Assembly: GCA_024449915.1 (NCBI GenBank)
Contig: JAMZAV010001755.1
Span: forward strand, 124,001 to 188,000
DNA length: 64,000 nucleotides
Direction: 5' to 3'
Origin: Sweltsa coloradensis
Lineage: Eukaryota; Arthropoda; Insecta; Plecoptera; Chloroperlidae
The translations under genes were made by a program, and so were the position numbers. Below are positions 44,701-55,345 of the stretch, one piece after another (position 1 is the first letter of the stretch; each line of letters opens with the position of its first letter). Below the pieces are notes generated by a model. That model did not search any database and was not told where the DNA came from. It saw nothing but the letters and a program-made list of their open reading frames with translations.

Positions 44701-44842
44701 ATTCTATTCTATTCTATTCTATTCTATTCTATTCTATTCTATTCTATTCTATTCTATTCTATTCTATTCTATTCTATTCTATTCTATTCTATTCTATTCT
44801 ATTCTATTCTATTCTATTCTATTCTATTCTATTCTATTCTAT
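44701..44842 (+). repeat. (ATTCT)n microsatellite grown from the LINE tail
   Basis: About 28 perfect ATTCT units start directly at the last base of the LINE 3' UTR (AAATAAAT|ATTCT). The position indicates that the array grew from the element's own terminal repeat. Confidence 0.95.
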
Positions 44843-45411
44843 CTAGAATTGTCCGTTTTGAAATTTGTCATCGGTTGCCTTTTCTACTTCTGTCCAAAAA
44901 AAGGTTGTACTGGTTTTAAGTGTGCTAAAACATACATTCAGAAAACAATTTGACTTGTGTTTGATTATATTTACAGGCTATTCTGTCGTGTTCTCACTTT
45001 GCTACTTAGTATTTGCTTGAATCTCTTAACTGGTTTTAAGTTTATATCCGAAGGCAGAGCCATACGCAAACTGACGGGACCTGATTCCGAGCATAAAACA
45101 CGTTAGTGACGAGCAATGGGTGTCAATGACTATTGTAAATAGGGACACTGCCCTCTACCACAAATTGTAAATTTAAATTTAATTAATTAGTGTAAACTGA
45201 TTAAATATTACGTTAATTATTGTTGAAATTTGTAAGGTAGATGTTTAAAATATTATTATTCGCATAAGGTGCACCTATTATTTGACGTGGTATGAGTTGG
45301 TTTGAAAATTCAATTAAAGGGATTCACTCTTCGGTTACGTTTGATGGAAATATTAAAATACATTCTACTGGAATGTTAGGAAATATAACTATTTTAACTT
45401 TACATATTTTG
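44843..45411. other. Unassigned sequence
   Basis: No gene or repeat is recognised. The ORF at 45292-45546 runs into the Helitron-like copy that follows. Confidence 0.3.
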
Positions 45412-45864
45412 TTGGATGAACGAAGCGAAGACTTCAATTTCACTTACCCCGAGAAAAATAGCTCGTGTTTTTTTTCTCTGTTTGTTTGCTCTCTACCGGG
45501 CAAGCAGCACATAAAATTTTGGGGAAATTTCAGGGGGACCTTCTAAATCTCTGAACTTAGATCTGCCAAATTTTTGGGTTCAACCGAAGAAATATTTCTC
45601 ATGAATATCGTACTTTTACGATTTTTTTTCGATAATGCGATATTTTCGTGACATGTGGCTCGCGATCGGGCAAACGGATACTCCGATCTCGATGAAACAT
45701 GATGGGAACGTTTAAAATCACTGAACTTAGATTTGTTATGATTTTGGGAGTAATTGAAGAAACATTTCTCATAAAAAAATCGTGCTTAAAGGGCAACAAT
45801 AGTCAAATAATCGATTTAAAATTCTCTCCCATCAACGCGACTGTAAAAAGCGTTCGAGGCCTAG
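45412..45864 (+). mobile_element. Helitron-like copy B6, internally deleted
   Basis: The 5' end TTGGATGAACGAAGCGAAGA is at 45412 and is preceded by G, the exception to the A rule. The body has TCTACCGGGCAAGCAGC and CTCGATCATG-like words. The 3' end is CATCAACGCGACTGTAAAAA, then GCGTTCGAGGCCTAG at 45864, followed by TAG. The copy is 453 bp and the middle is deleted. Confidence 0.8.
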
Positions 45865-46439
45865 TAGTATAATATCATGATTTTTTGATTTTATGTGTTT
45901 TCCTCTTTTTCCCTAAAACATATTCTATTTTATGTGAACTCGATAGGTGTACATTGTTACTAAATTTTTTGTAATAACAAAAAATAAATAACAAAAAAAT
46001 AACAAAATTTAAAATAAAATGATAAATGGTAATTATGTATACACGAAACAATGTGGTTCTAAAAGTAATTTGAAGTATTTTCACCGTATACTCTTTGTAT
46101 TGTTTTAGTTTCATATTGATCGAATATTCTTTGTTGAACTTGACTCCTGATTTGTAACTTGCTCTCCGAGGCGGTAAAACAATTTATATTAGCCATCAAC
46201 ATCTACAATTTCTAGAATATAGATTCAAAATGTATATGTTGTTGTTATATTAGATTATAATATATAAGCCTACCTTTGCTCACTTTACAGTTTGATGAAT
46301 TATTTAAAAAAAATATAAAATTAGGATTTTCGAAAATTAAAAATACCGGTAAAAGAAATCTGAAACATTATTTTATCTCGAGATGACCATATGGCATAAT
46401 ACAACAATAATATTGTACTTGTAAGTGCTACTTACTAGT
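45865..46439. other. Unassigned AT-rich sequence
   Basis: Nothing is recognised. Confidence 0.3.
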
Positions 46440-46800
46440 GGACAGCTGCCGGCTCCAACACTCTACACCCGGCACTGATTCTCAAACAACAACAATAAAA
46501 ACAATAAAACTCTCTTCCGACCCCCGTGTGGTCAGGTGTTGCTGCTAGTGAGCGCGAAGACAGATTGACGTCGTCATGTGGATCTAGTCTGCTCCAGTCC
46601 TCGGGCGACCTTCACACACGGGACCTTGCGACCGCTCTCCCTCTCTCGCCTGCACTTGTTACGTACACAACGCGTGCAACTGCACTGGGCGAACACGGAA
46701 AAGCCCCCTTCAAACATTACAAAACAGAAATCCCAGAAGTTTCGATGTTTTGTGGTGTTGGGTAGAGCTCGAGGCGGTGAACGTAAACCTTGACCAATGA
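46440..46800 (+). promoter_or_regulatory. CpG-containing GC-rich patch
   Basis: The stretch 46512-46720 is clearly GC-richer than its surroundings, with GACGTCGTCATG, CTCGGGCGACC, and ACGTACACAACGCGTGC. Overlapping ORFs on both strands have no domain. Such islands in this window otherwise mark a first-exon candidate (7552), so a transcript start is possible. No TATA box is seen. Confidence 0.25.
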
Positions 46801-46897
46801 ACAAATCTCTCTTAATTACAATAGGTCAAACATCTTCCTGTGGTCACGGGTTCGAAAAACCGACAGCACCGTTGCACAAACTACGTAGGGCATGGAC

Positions 46898-46983
46898 CGT
46901 CCGCGGTGGTATATACTGTTGGGGCGCTGGTCCGAAGCGTTTGGCTATACGAGGACGTGGGTTCGAATCCCGCATAAGGCATG
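46898..46983 (+). mobile_element. tRNA-derived SINE head, family 2
   Basis: CCGTCCGCGGTGGTATATAC (A-box-like), then GGGGCGCTGGTCCGAAGCGT, then GAGGACGTGGGTTCGAATCC (B box), then CGCATAAGGCATGG. It matches 24781-24866 almost base for base over the conserved parts. The acceptor arm cannot form, so it is not a tRNA. Confidence 0.65.
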
Positions 46984-47159
46984 GGTTTTATGTTATTGTC
47001 CTGCATCGTCATCTATCAGTATCACCACTCATCGTCTCGGATAACCTTAGTATTGGTGTATTAATAGAGACGTTAAGCAAAAACATCATCATCATCACTA
47101 GCACCCAACGAAGAGAGAATAGGGGCCACGAAACAAACTCCTTTCACACTCACAGTCTC

Positions 47160-47435
47160 AATTCAATTCAATTAATTCAGCTCGAGGACAGTACAAAACA
47201 ATGATACAATTTCCTGATTGAAAGACTGAAGCCACATAAATACAGGGTACTTGTGCATGGCTTCTGTCATCCATCATTGAGCACAATATAACCATTGAGT
47301 ATAGAACCTTTTAACAAATATGAATTACAATCTTAAATTATTCCTAAATCTAAAACGTAACTACTCCCACTAGTTATTCTATTTATATAATCTAAAATTG
47401 TATTTTCTTTAAGCTACAGTATGTGTATAATTTAA
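47160..47435 (-). mobile_element. LINE 3' tail F, copy 2
   Basis: The minus strand ends TTAATTGAATTGAATTGAG at the low-coordinate side. It shares GATTGAAAGACTGAAGCCAC, ATAAATACAGGGTACTTGTG and AAGCTACAGTATGTGTATAA (plus-strand words) with 28620-28890. Both copies are 5'-truncated at almost the same place. Confidence 0.6.
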
Positions 47436-47578
47436 GCTAAGAAACCTAACAATATCATACCTTTTGACTTTGAAAGAGACAGATGAAAAATAAAGAATAA
47501 ACATGTTGTTTTATAAATTATAATTTACACGGTTGTACTAAACAACGCTTCCTCAGAGGAACCATGATAATAATATTT

Positions 47579-47830
47579 TTTGTGGGAAAACTGTTATAGG
47601 GTGCTTTCTAAGCCCCTTTTCAGGTGTCTATAACTAGGTATATATTGGAATTAGCACAATTGTGAAGGGATGTCCGAGGGCTGTTTAAGAGGAGCCAAAC
47701 CCTTGCATTTGCATTAACGCCTCAGACTGAGGAAAACCTCGGGAAAAACTTCAGTCAGGATTGCCGGTCTCGACGGGATTTGAACCCGAGACCTCGGCGC
47801 GCTTAGCGCCCGAGCCAACACTGTCGGTCA
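47579..47830 (-). mobile_element. tRNA-derived SINE, family 1
   Basis: The minus strand runs from ACAGTGTTGGCTCGGGCGCT through the B box (GGTTCAAATCCCGTCGAGAC) and CCGGCAATCCTGACTGAAG to CCTCGGACATCCCTTCACAA and TATACCTAGTTATAGACACC. It is a near-complete copy whose high-coordinate end is 22 bases from the candidate exon at 47852. Confidence 0.8.
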
Positions 47831-47851
47831 GAACAACTATGGTTGCTGCAG

Positions 47852-47989
47852 ACTACCGATCATCTGAAGAAGGCAGAAAGGACCACGAAAAAGTTCCAAG
47901 ATATCCATCTCAAGATTAATGACCTGCTTGGCGCCAGAAAGAATAATAAAAGTCGACTTCAACAGCAGGAGAGAGGTGATTTGGTTTAG
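47852..47989 (+). CDS. Candidate exon 3 of a plus-strand gene
   Basis: After TATGGTTGCTGCAG the frame is open for 45 codons to TAG (47987-47989). It starts TTDHLKKAERTTKKFQDIHL, continues KINDLLGARKNNKSRLQQQE, and is charged with hydrophobics at heptad-like spacing, so a coiled coil is likely. A possible donor (GAGAG|GTGATT) lies after codon 41 (47975). The starting phase fits the codon-boundary end of the segment at 33927. Composition is distinctly less AT-rich than the flanks. The family is unrecognised; it could also be an isolated decayed gene piece. Confidence 0.4.
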   Translation, partial: TTDHLKKAERTTKKFQDIHLKINDLLGARKNNKSRLQQQERGDLV

Positions 47990-48278
47990 ACGTATATGTT
48001 ACATTTACGACGCGTAATCATCTTTTTATGACAGGTTGCTTCAACTGCTCTTTGAACTGATAACTGATTGTTATTAATTAAACACATTTTATGTGATGTG
48101 AATATAGCAACAATCAGACAAAGGTTACAAATTACACAATTGTAAATGGACTAGTAAACTGAAAGATTAAGTTAGGTTAGCAGATGAATCAAGGGGATTT
48201 AATGAGTGCGCAGCTACCTATATCAGTTTCTAGCCTAGCCTAGTTTATAGCTTATGCCCAAAAGAGGGAGCGAAGCTA
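47990..48278. other. Unassigned sequence
   Basis: Nothing is recognised. Confidence 0.3.
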
Positions 48279-48642
48279 TTTAAGGCTATTGTTCCACCTC
48301 TGACCGATAATTTGAAAGTCGAAGAAACATGTCTGAAATGTTTGCTGAATGAAAGAAGGCCTTTAAAATAACAGAAAAAAATTGTGAATTTTTTGGGGCG
48401 GGACATAACCTCACTTTTGGAAATTATATTTAGATTTTTGGACAAAAGTGTGAACTAGTCTTGTAGTTCACACTTTTGTCCAAAAATCTAAATATAATTT
48501 CCAAAAGTGAGGTTATGTCCCGCCCCAAAAAATTCACAATTTTTTTCTGTTATTTTAAAGGCCTTCTTTCATTCAGCAAACTTTTCCAGACATGTTTCTT
48601 CGACTTTCAAATTATCGGCCAGAGGCGGTACAATAGCCTTAA
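48279..48642. mobile_element. Near-perfect 364-bp palindrome (foldback), TTAA borders
   Basis: Arms of 179 bp (48279-48457, 48464-48642) are inverted copies with a 6-bp centre (GTCTTG). The central 150 bp of each arm are essentially identical, including TTTTTTGGGGCGGGACATAA, TTTTGGAAATTATATTTAGA and GGACAAAAGTGTGAACTA; only the outer ends differ slightly. TTAA sits at both borders, which would fit a piggyBac-type target, though TTAA is self-complementary and could be arm sequence. A degenerate relative is at 58930-59180. It is non-coding. Confidence 0.85.
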
Positions 48643-48689
48643 CCAATAGATCGTCGAAGAAGCAGATGAAAATTAAATAATTCACTGTG

Positions 48690-48955
48690 CGTTGAAGTTT
48701 TTGTTGACGGAGCCGGGTTGGCTGACATTAAAACATGTTAGTCGCAATTGTCAACGTGTTCAATATGGTGGAGGTGCCGGGTCATGAATGATCAAACTTT
48801 CGTGGGGGCAAGCCATCCCTCCACCCTTACTCGCAGGGTCACCAAAATCATTATACATAAGTGTTGAAGTAAAATGCATTAGAACCGTATTAAAACCACG
48901 TCGTGTTCGGTTTTTCTCGTGAGACGTGAGACAGACAGATAGACAGACAGACAGA
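48690..48955 (+). repeat. Dispersed repeat C, copy
   Basis: TTTTTGTTGACGGAGCCGGG, then ATGGTGGAGGTGCCGGGTCA, then CAAACTTTCGTGGGGGCAAG, then AGGGTCACCAAAATCATTAT, then CGTCGTGTTCGGTTTTTCTC, ending with a short (GACA)n run at 48930-48955. Confidence 0.65.
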
Positions 48956-49426
48956 AAATTAATGCATAAGGATGATTATTGTGAATTTTCAAATTAAAGT
49001 TACTATTTTGAAGTATTTCTGCAAATAAGAGATACCAAAATGAAATATTATACCTTTTCACATATTTGACTGACTCTTGCCTTGAGAGTAGATTTAGAAC
49101 GACGGCATGCCACATATCATAATATGTAATCACGTAAATACACTCGGAAGAACATTAAGATGGATGTGTTTCATTACTAATTACATACGCTCATTAATTA
49201 TCTTGTGCTCAGCTCACAGTAATTAAGTTTTACTCGTTGTGTGTACACTTACCATGTGTACCTACTTATTAACAACGAACAACACAATTACAATGAACTT
49301 AAACTCTATAAATAGAACTAAGAGACACTAGGTTATGTAAGACGGAATTGAAGTTCACGGTTCGTCAATATGAATAACTGTTGAAACGGTTTGTAGAATA
49401 CTTGTGCAAAGTATCTGACCAAACGA
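48956..49426. other. Unassigned sequence
   Basis: Nothing is recognised. Confidence 0.3.
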
Positions 49427-49570
49427 CAGTATTGGCTCGAGCGTTTAGCGCGCGACTCTGATGCGGGAGGTCCCGGGTTCGAATCCCGTCGAGACCGGCA
49501 ATCCTGACTGAAGGATTTTCCCGAGGTTCTCCACAGTCGTTATGCGAATGCAAGGGATTTAGTCTTCTTA
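49427..49570 (+). mobile_element. tRNA-derived SINE, family 1, 3'-truncated
   Basis: ACAGTATTGGCTCGAGCGTT (A box), then CGGGAGGTCCCGGGTTCGAA (B box), then CCGGCAATCCTGACTGAAGG, then GAATGCAAGGGATTTAGTC. The family 3' end is missing. The promoter boxes are the best preserved in the window. Confidence 0.8.
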
Positions 49571-50130
49571 AGAGTATTCACGAGACATTCAACGGAACTC
49601 GAGCTCTTGGCACAGGTTATTTACATTTCCTCAGTTCACATAACAATTATTTAAAATATGTTAATGTTGTAACATGGTTCAATCCACGTTGAAGGTTGTT
49701 AATAATTTTCAACGGTCTAACGAGTAAATGAAAACAAATAAACATCTTCCGGAACAGAAAAATACGGAAAATTCATTTTTGATGTTCCGAAAGAGGTTTA
49801 TTTTGTTTTTAAAAGAGCGAAGCGAGCGAAGCGAAGATTCCATTTCACTACACTGGAGAAAAAAAATCCGGATGTTTTTTTTTTTTTTTCTGTATTTTTG
49901 TCTGTCTGTTAACACGATTCCGGCTAAACCGATACTCCGATTGCGATGAAATTTTATGGAGGCCTTCGAAATCTCTGAACTAAGAACTGCCACGTTTTTG
50001 AGCGCAATCGAAAAATTATTTCTCATGAAAATCGCAATTTTACGATTTTTTTCGATTTTTTAAAAATTTCTTCGACTTATAACTCCTACATGCTTTATCC
50101 GATTGTAATGATTTTTTCACAGAACCTTAA

Positions 50131-50204
50131 TTGGATGAGCGTAGCGAGCGTAGCGAGCGAAGCGAAGATTCCATTTCACTACACTGGAGAAAAAAATCCG
50201 GAAT

Positions 50205-50240
<36 letters not shown>

Positions 50241-50922
50241 CTTTCTTTCTTTCTTTCTTTCTGTATTTTTGTCTGTCTGTTAACACGATTCCGGCTAAAC
50301 CGATACGCCGATTGCGATGAAATTTTATGGAGGCCTTCGAAATCTCTGAACTAAGAACTGCCACGTTTTTGAGCGCAATCGAAAAATTATTTCTCATGAA
50401 AATCGCAATTTTACGATTTTTTTCGATTTTTAAAAAATTTCTTCGACTTATAACTCCTACATGCTTTATCCGATTGTATTGATTTTTTCACAGAACCTTA
50501 ATTTTATGAATTGATATATTCGTGTGAAATTTGAGCGTAATCAAATAATTATTTCTCATGAAAATCGCAATTTTACGATTTTTTTAATTTCTTCCGCTTA
50601 TAACACCTACATGCTTTATCCATTATAATGATTTTTTCACAGATCCTTAATTTTAAGAATTAATTTATTTGTGTAAAATTTGTACGTAATCGAATAATTA
50701 TTTCTTATAAAAATTTCAATTTTACGATTTTTTCCTTTTTAAAAATTACGATTAATTAAAAAAAATAAGTTAATTTTTTATTTAATTTGATTTAATTTAA
50801 AAAAAATTTCAACAAAGTTCTGATTTTTTCACAGAACAACAGAAAATCCGCAAAACACATGGCAGCTCAATTCACCAATTACGCTCATCCAACAACGCGG
50901 CGGGACTTAAGCGTTTTCCTAG
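50131..50922 (+). mobile_element. Helitron-like copy A1, full length
   Basis: It starts TTGGATGAGCGTAGCGAGCG after A and ends AAGCGTTTTCCTAG before T (792 bp). It contains two ~148-bp units with CCTACATGCTTTATCC, and near the 3' end CAATTACGCTCATCCAACAA, an inverted copy of its own first bases, then a hairpin stem AACGC/GCGTT. A (T)n then (CTTT)n run lies at 50206-50262. It is almost identical to the left part of A2, so insertion was recent. No Rep or helicase is encoded. Confidence 0.9.
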
Positions 50923-51129
50923 TTTTATGAATTGATATATTCGTGTGAAATTTGAGCGTAATCAAATAATTATTTCTCATGAAAATCGCAATTTTACGAT
51001 TTTTTTTATTTCTTCGGCTTATAACACCTACATGCTTTATCCGATTTTAATGATTTTTTCACAGAACCTTAATTTTAAGAATTAATATATTCGTGTAAAA
51101 TTTGTGCGCAATCGAATAATTATTTCTTA

Positions 51130-51897
51130 CTAGGAAAACGCTTAAGTCCCGCCGCGTTGTTGGATGAGCGTAATTGGTGCATTGAGCTGCCATGTGTTAT
51201 GCGGATTTTCTGTTGTTCGGTGAAAAATCATTACTAAGTTGAAGATTCTTTTAAATTAAATTAAATTAAATTAAAAATTAACTCAAATTTTAAATTTTTT
51301 TAATTAATCAAAATTTAAAAAAAGGAAAAAATCGTAATATTGAAATTTTCTTGAAATAATTATTCGATTGCACACAAATTTTACACGAATATATCAATTC
51401 AAAAAATTATGGTTCTGCGAAAAAATCATTACAATAGGATAAAGCATGTAGGTGTTAGGCCTACAAGCCAAAGAATTGTTTTAAAAAAGAAAAAAAACTT
51501 AAAATCTCGATTTCAAGAGAAATAGTTTTTTGATTGCGCTCAAATTTCACACGAATATCTTAATTTATAAAACTAAGGTTCTGTGAAAAAATCATTAAAA
51601 TCGGATGAAGCATGTAGGTGTTATAAACTGAAGACATTTTTTAAAAATAGTAAAAAATCGTAAAATTGCGATTTTAACGAGAAATAATTTTTCGATTGCG
51701 TTAAAAAACGTAGCAGTTCATGGTTCAGAGATTTCAAAGGCCTCCATAAAATTTCATCGCAATTGGAGTATCGGTTTAGCCGGAATCGTGCTAATGGACA
51801 CACAATAATACAGAAAAAAAAACATTCAGGATTTTTTTCTCCAGTGTAGTGAAATGGAATCTTCGCTTCGCTCGCTACGCTCGCTACGCTCATCCAA
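51130..51897 (-). mobile_element. Helitron-like copy A3, full length
   Basis: Reverse orientation: 5' TTGGATGAGCGTAGCG at 51897, 3' CTAG at 51130, 768 bp. The order of words is the same as in A1. It interrupts A2 between TTTCTTA and TGAAAATTG without any duplication or loss. Confidence 0.9.
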
Positions 51898-52195
51898 TGA
51901 AAATTGCAATTTTACGATTTTTTTCTTTGTTAAAAATTACGATTAATTAAAAAAATTAAGTTATTTTTTTATTTAATTTGATTTAATTTTAAAAAAAATT
52001 CAACAAAGTTCTGATTTTTTCACATAACAACAGAAAATCCGCAAAACACATGGCAGCTCAATTCACCAATTACGCTCATCCAACAACGCGGCGGGACTTA
52101 AGCGTTTTCCTAGTTATTTTGATGTTGGACCGTTCAAAATTGACAAACACCTTCAACGAGGACTGAACTATGTTGCAACATTAACATATTTTTAA

Positions 52196-53261
52196 CTAGG
52201 AAAACGCTTAAGTCCCGCCGCGTTGTTGGATGAGCGTAATTGGTGCATTGAGTTGCCATGTGTTATGCGGATTTTCTGTTGTTTTACCAAAAAAACAACA
52301 TAAATAAACTTTAAATGTTATTATCTCAAAACTTTTATTCTAGCACATTTGCTAACAATTGTTTCTACTTCTTCTACAGTTTTTAAGATGAAAGGATAAT
52401 TTCTTTTTTAATGTACTCACAAGTCTTATTCTGACAAATTCACTGGACACTTTTTTGATGAGATTTATAGTTTTTTAATTTAAAATATGGGGAATATAGA
52501 TTTTTCACAAAATACATACATTTTCAAACAGTGCAAAGGGAAAAAAATCATATTTATCAAACAAAACAAAAATTATAAAATCCGTCTGGTAAATGTTTAG
52601 ATGTATTGTTTTTTAATCTTAAACAACTTTCACTTAAAAAAAAAAAAAATGAAAATTGTAAAAGCCTTAGCATTATCCCAGCACCATAGCAAAATTGTAA
52701 AATTGCAATTATTAAGAGAAATAATTGTTTGATTGCGCTCAAATTTCACACGATAATAATAATTCATAAAATTAAGGTTCTGTGAAAAAATCATTACAAT
52801 CGGATAAAGCATGTAGGTGTTATAAGTCGAAGAATGTTTTAAAAATTTTAAAAATCCTAAAATTGCAATTTTCATAAGAAATAATTTTTCGATTGCGCTC
52901 AAATTTCACACGAATATATTAATTCATAAAATTAAGGTTCTGTTAAAAAATCATTACAATCGGATAAAGCATGTAGGTGTTATAAGTCGAAGAATTTAAA
53001 AAAAAATCGAAATAAATCGTAAAATTGCGATTTTCACGAGAAATAATTTTTTGATCGATTTTTCGAATCGTGCAATTCTAAGTTCAGAGATTTAGAAGGC
53101 CTCCATAAAATTTCATCGCAATCAGAGTATTGGTTTAGCCGAAATCGTGTAGACAAACAAACAAAAATACAAAAAAAAAGGAAGAAAAAAAAAAACATTC
53201 AGGATTTTTTTCTCCAGTGTAGTAGAATGAAATCTTCGCTACGCTCACTACACTCATTTAA
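52196..53261 (-). mobile_element. Helitron-like copy A4 with ~410 bp foreign insert
   Basis: The 3' end (CTAG at 52196, T outside) and about 85 bp of terminal sequence match A1. At 52282 the match stops and resumes at about 52690 (TTTGATTGCGCTCAAATTTC), with the normal family-A order up to the 5' end at 53261 (degenerate TTAAATGAGTGTAG). The segment 52282-52690 has no counterpart in any other copy in the window. It could be captured host DNA or an insertion of a different repeat; a (A)n run lies at 52637-52649. Confidence 0.8.
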
Positions 53262-53329
53262 TTATTGTTATGTGAACGGAGGAAATTTAAATAGCCCGTT
53301 CTAAGAGCTCAAATTTCGTTGAATGCCTC
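53262..53329. other. Short linker of unknown origin
   Basis: This is a gap between the Helitron-like nest and the SINE fragment; nothing is recognised. Confidence 0.3.
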
Positions 53330-53375
53330 GGACATCCCTTCACTATTGTCCTTAATCCAATATGTGGCATCGACA
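53330..53375 (+). mobile_element. SINE family 1 left fragment (split by LINE)
   Basis: CCTCGGACATCCCTTCACTA followed by TTGTCCTTAATCCAATATG is the family-1 body just before its 3' end. The 3' end (CCCTGGGCAGGTTTCTCATA) appears at 58492-58511, beyond the Jockey-like element, so the LINE sits inside this SINE. Confidence 0.6.
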
Positions 53376-53764
53376 TATTATTCGCGAGTCAGAGCTCGCA
53401 GTGAACGGATGTGTTCAGTGCCGTGCTACGTAAACAAGCCGCGACATCAACGCATATTCCGTAAGTTTGGATACAATCCATTAGCAGAATACTACTGTCA
53501 CGTGCCTACAGCCGCATAGCGACTGTTTTCATACTGACATTATATACAGCCTTAACTTAACAGCTCTTAGTTTAATAATAACTAAGAGTTTGCGTAGTTA
53601 TTATTATAAGCAGCCATAGCATTACAACATAACTGGCCAACTCACAGCAGGAGCAGAGCTACGAGTCACTCCACGAGTGTGGACTTTGCCCTCTGGCATG
53701 TCGCCAAGTAGGCGCTTGCTAGAGATAAGGTAATCGGTCTATTGCAAGTACACTGACAACCGTC

Positions 53765-55345
53765 ATGGCTCCCAGCCACCCCCGTCCACTAGCACTCAGG
53801 TAACTGGTTCGCTACCACAAAACTTGGTAGCCCAGTATAATGCACAAACAAAACAAGATTCAACTCAAATCCATAGTACCATTGTAACCACTTCTGCCTC
53901 CGCAGCAAAACGACAAAAAACAGAAACGAAGAGGAATAGTGAGAAGCACACTCTTCAAAAAAAGCAGACAACAGCATCTTTAATTGCCAGCCATCGACTT
54001 CCCGCACTTCCACCTCCCAACCCCAACATGGAATCCCCCTGTCAAACCGTTTCGCCCCGCTCCAAAACGACCCTACCAACATACGCAGTCTGCTAGACCA
54101 AGAGTTATCTGCCGACGACGAGATGGACTTGGACGATCAAAATGGACGTCAACCTAGCGGTGACGTCATCTCCTCCTCGGGATCCGACGACAGCAACAGA
54201 CACAATTCACATAAAACTAATACTGCCACAAATGTAACTACCCAGGCGGCACACTCCCAAAAAGCGGAGCGTGTTGCCCCAATCACTGATTTTGGCGTCC
54301 CGAAATATCGAGCCATGCTAGACTTGGTTCGATGATCCACCACAGGACGTGTCACTCTTTCTTCTACGAAAGACTCGTTTAGAGTAAAAGCAGAAGATAT
54401 TCAAACTTATAAAGCCCTGGAAGTAACATTCCGAGAACAAGACATTCAATTCTATACTTTCCCCACTGCTGAAAAACGCCTGAAAAAGGTTGTAATGCGT
54501 GGGCTATCAGCAACTGTCGACATAGACGACATAAAAGAAGATTTGCGAAACCAGGACTTCGTATTTGCAGATGTTCAACAACTGTTCCACCGTCCCGTGG
54601 AAGGTGTGGCGTAGACCGATGCCCCTCTTTGTCGTGTCGTCCGCTTCTGTGGGCCCCGAAAATGGGAAATCAATCCATTCAATTGAACGCGTATGCCACC
54701 ATCGCGTAACTGTCGAAAAGTACAGAGGACCGCAGGGACCTAGGCAGTGCTATAACTGTCAAATGTATGGCCACAGCTCAGCCTTTTGCCATCTACCGCC
54801 AACATGTTTCAAGTGCGCACTCACACATACATCCACTTCCTGTACTAAACCACCAACGATGCCAGCAACCTGTGCTAACTGTGGAGGAGACCATCCGGCT
54901 TCTTCCCGTCGCTGCCCAGCGTACCAAAAGGCCTGTGACCAGCAGGCTCCACCTCGCACAACCCAAGGACGTCGCCTGTCAAAGAAGGCAACAAACCCTC
55001 GTTATTCTACCGAACTAACCTCTACATACGCACGCCCTCGCCACTCATATGCCTCAGCAACAACAAAATCAAGCATACCCACAGTGCCCTATCATACAAC
55101 AACAGCAACCACAGCAGCCAACTCCTCGTCCTCACCAGCGAGTACCACTTCAACACCAGCCATCGCAACCATCCTACAAACTTCCAAATCATACCGCGTC
55201 TCCGAACGCCGCCCTAAGCCCAAAGATCTGGAATATTATAATGGGCATCGTTGAAGCAGTCAAGGAATTAAATCCCAGCCCTATCCTAAATACATTGGCT
55301 GACATGCTAGTCGAATTAGCTAAATGTACCCAACATGGCCCCTAA
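53765..55345 (+). pseudogene. LINE ORF1, Gag-like protein with CCHC knuckles (broken)
   Basis: The RNA-binding nucleocapsid-like protein of the LINE is encoded in several frames. The N-terminal part (53824-54096) is Ser/Thr/Gln-rich. The piece from 54123 has an acidic start and leads, past an in-frame TGA at 54333, into FYTFPTAEKRLKKVVMRGL, which resembles the domain preceding zinc knuckles in Jockey-type Gags. Three knuckles follow in the frame of 54565-55254: C-x2-C-x4-H-x4-C (about 54748), C-x2-C-x3-H-x4-C (about 54805) and C-x2-C-x3-H-x6-C (about 54871). The C-terminus continues in yet another frame to TAA at 55345. At least three frameshifts make it non-functional. Confidence 0.8.

Larger units (their letters stand above)
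49811..52113 (+). mobile_element. Helitron-like copy A2, host of two nested copies
   Basis: The element occupies 49811-50130, 50923-51129 and 51898-52113 (about 743 bp net); the gaps are copies A1 and A3. It begins GCGAAGCGAGCGAAGCGAAG (the first bases of the family 5' end are mutated) and ends TAAGCGTTTTCCTAG at 52113 before T. Removing the inserts joins AGAACCTTAA to TTTTATGAATT and ATTTCTTA to TGAAAATTGC, matching intact copies exactly. Confidence 0.85.

Noticed and set aside
49709..50397. ORFs around the Helitron-like nest
   Set aside because: The same non-coding element sequence in several frames; no Rep, helicase or transposase motif.
49811..53261. Interpretation of the TTGGATGAG elements as TIR cut-and-paste transposons
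   Set aside because: The inverted word is terminal only at the 5' end and subterminal at the 3' end, and nested insertions show no target duplication.
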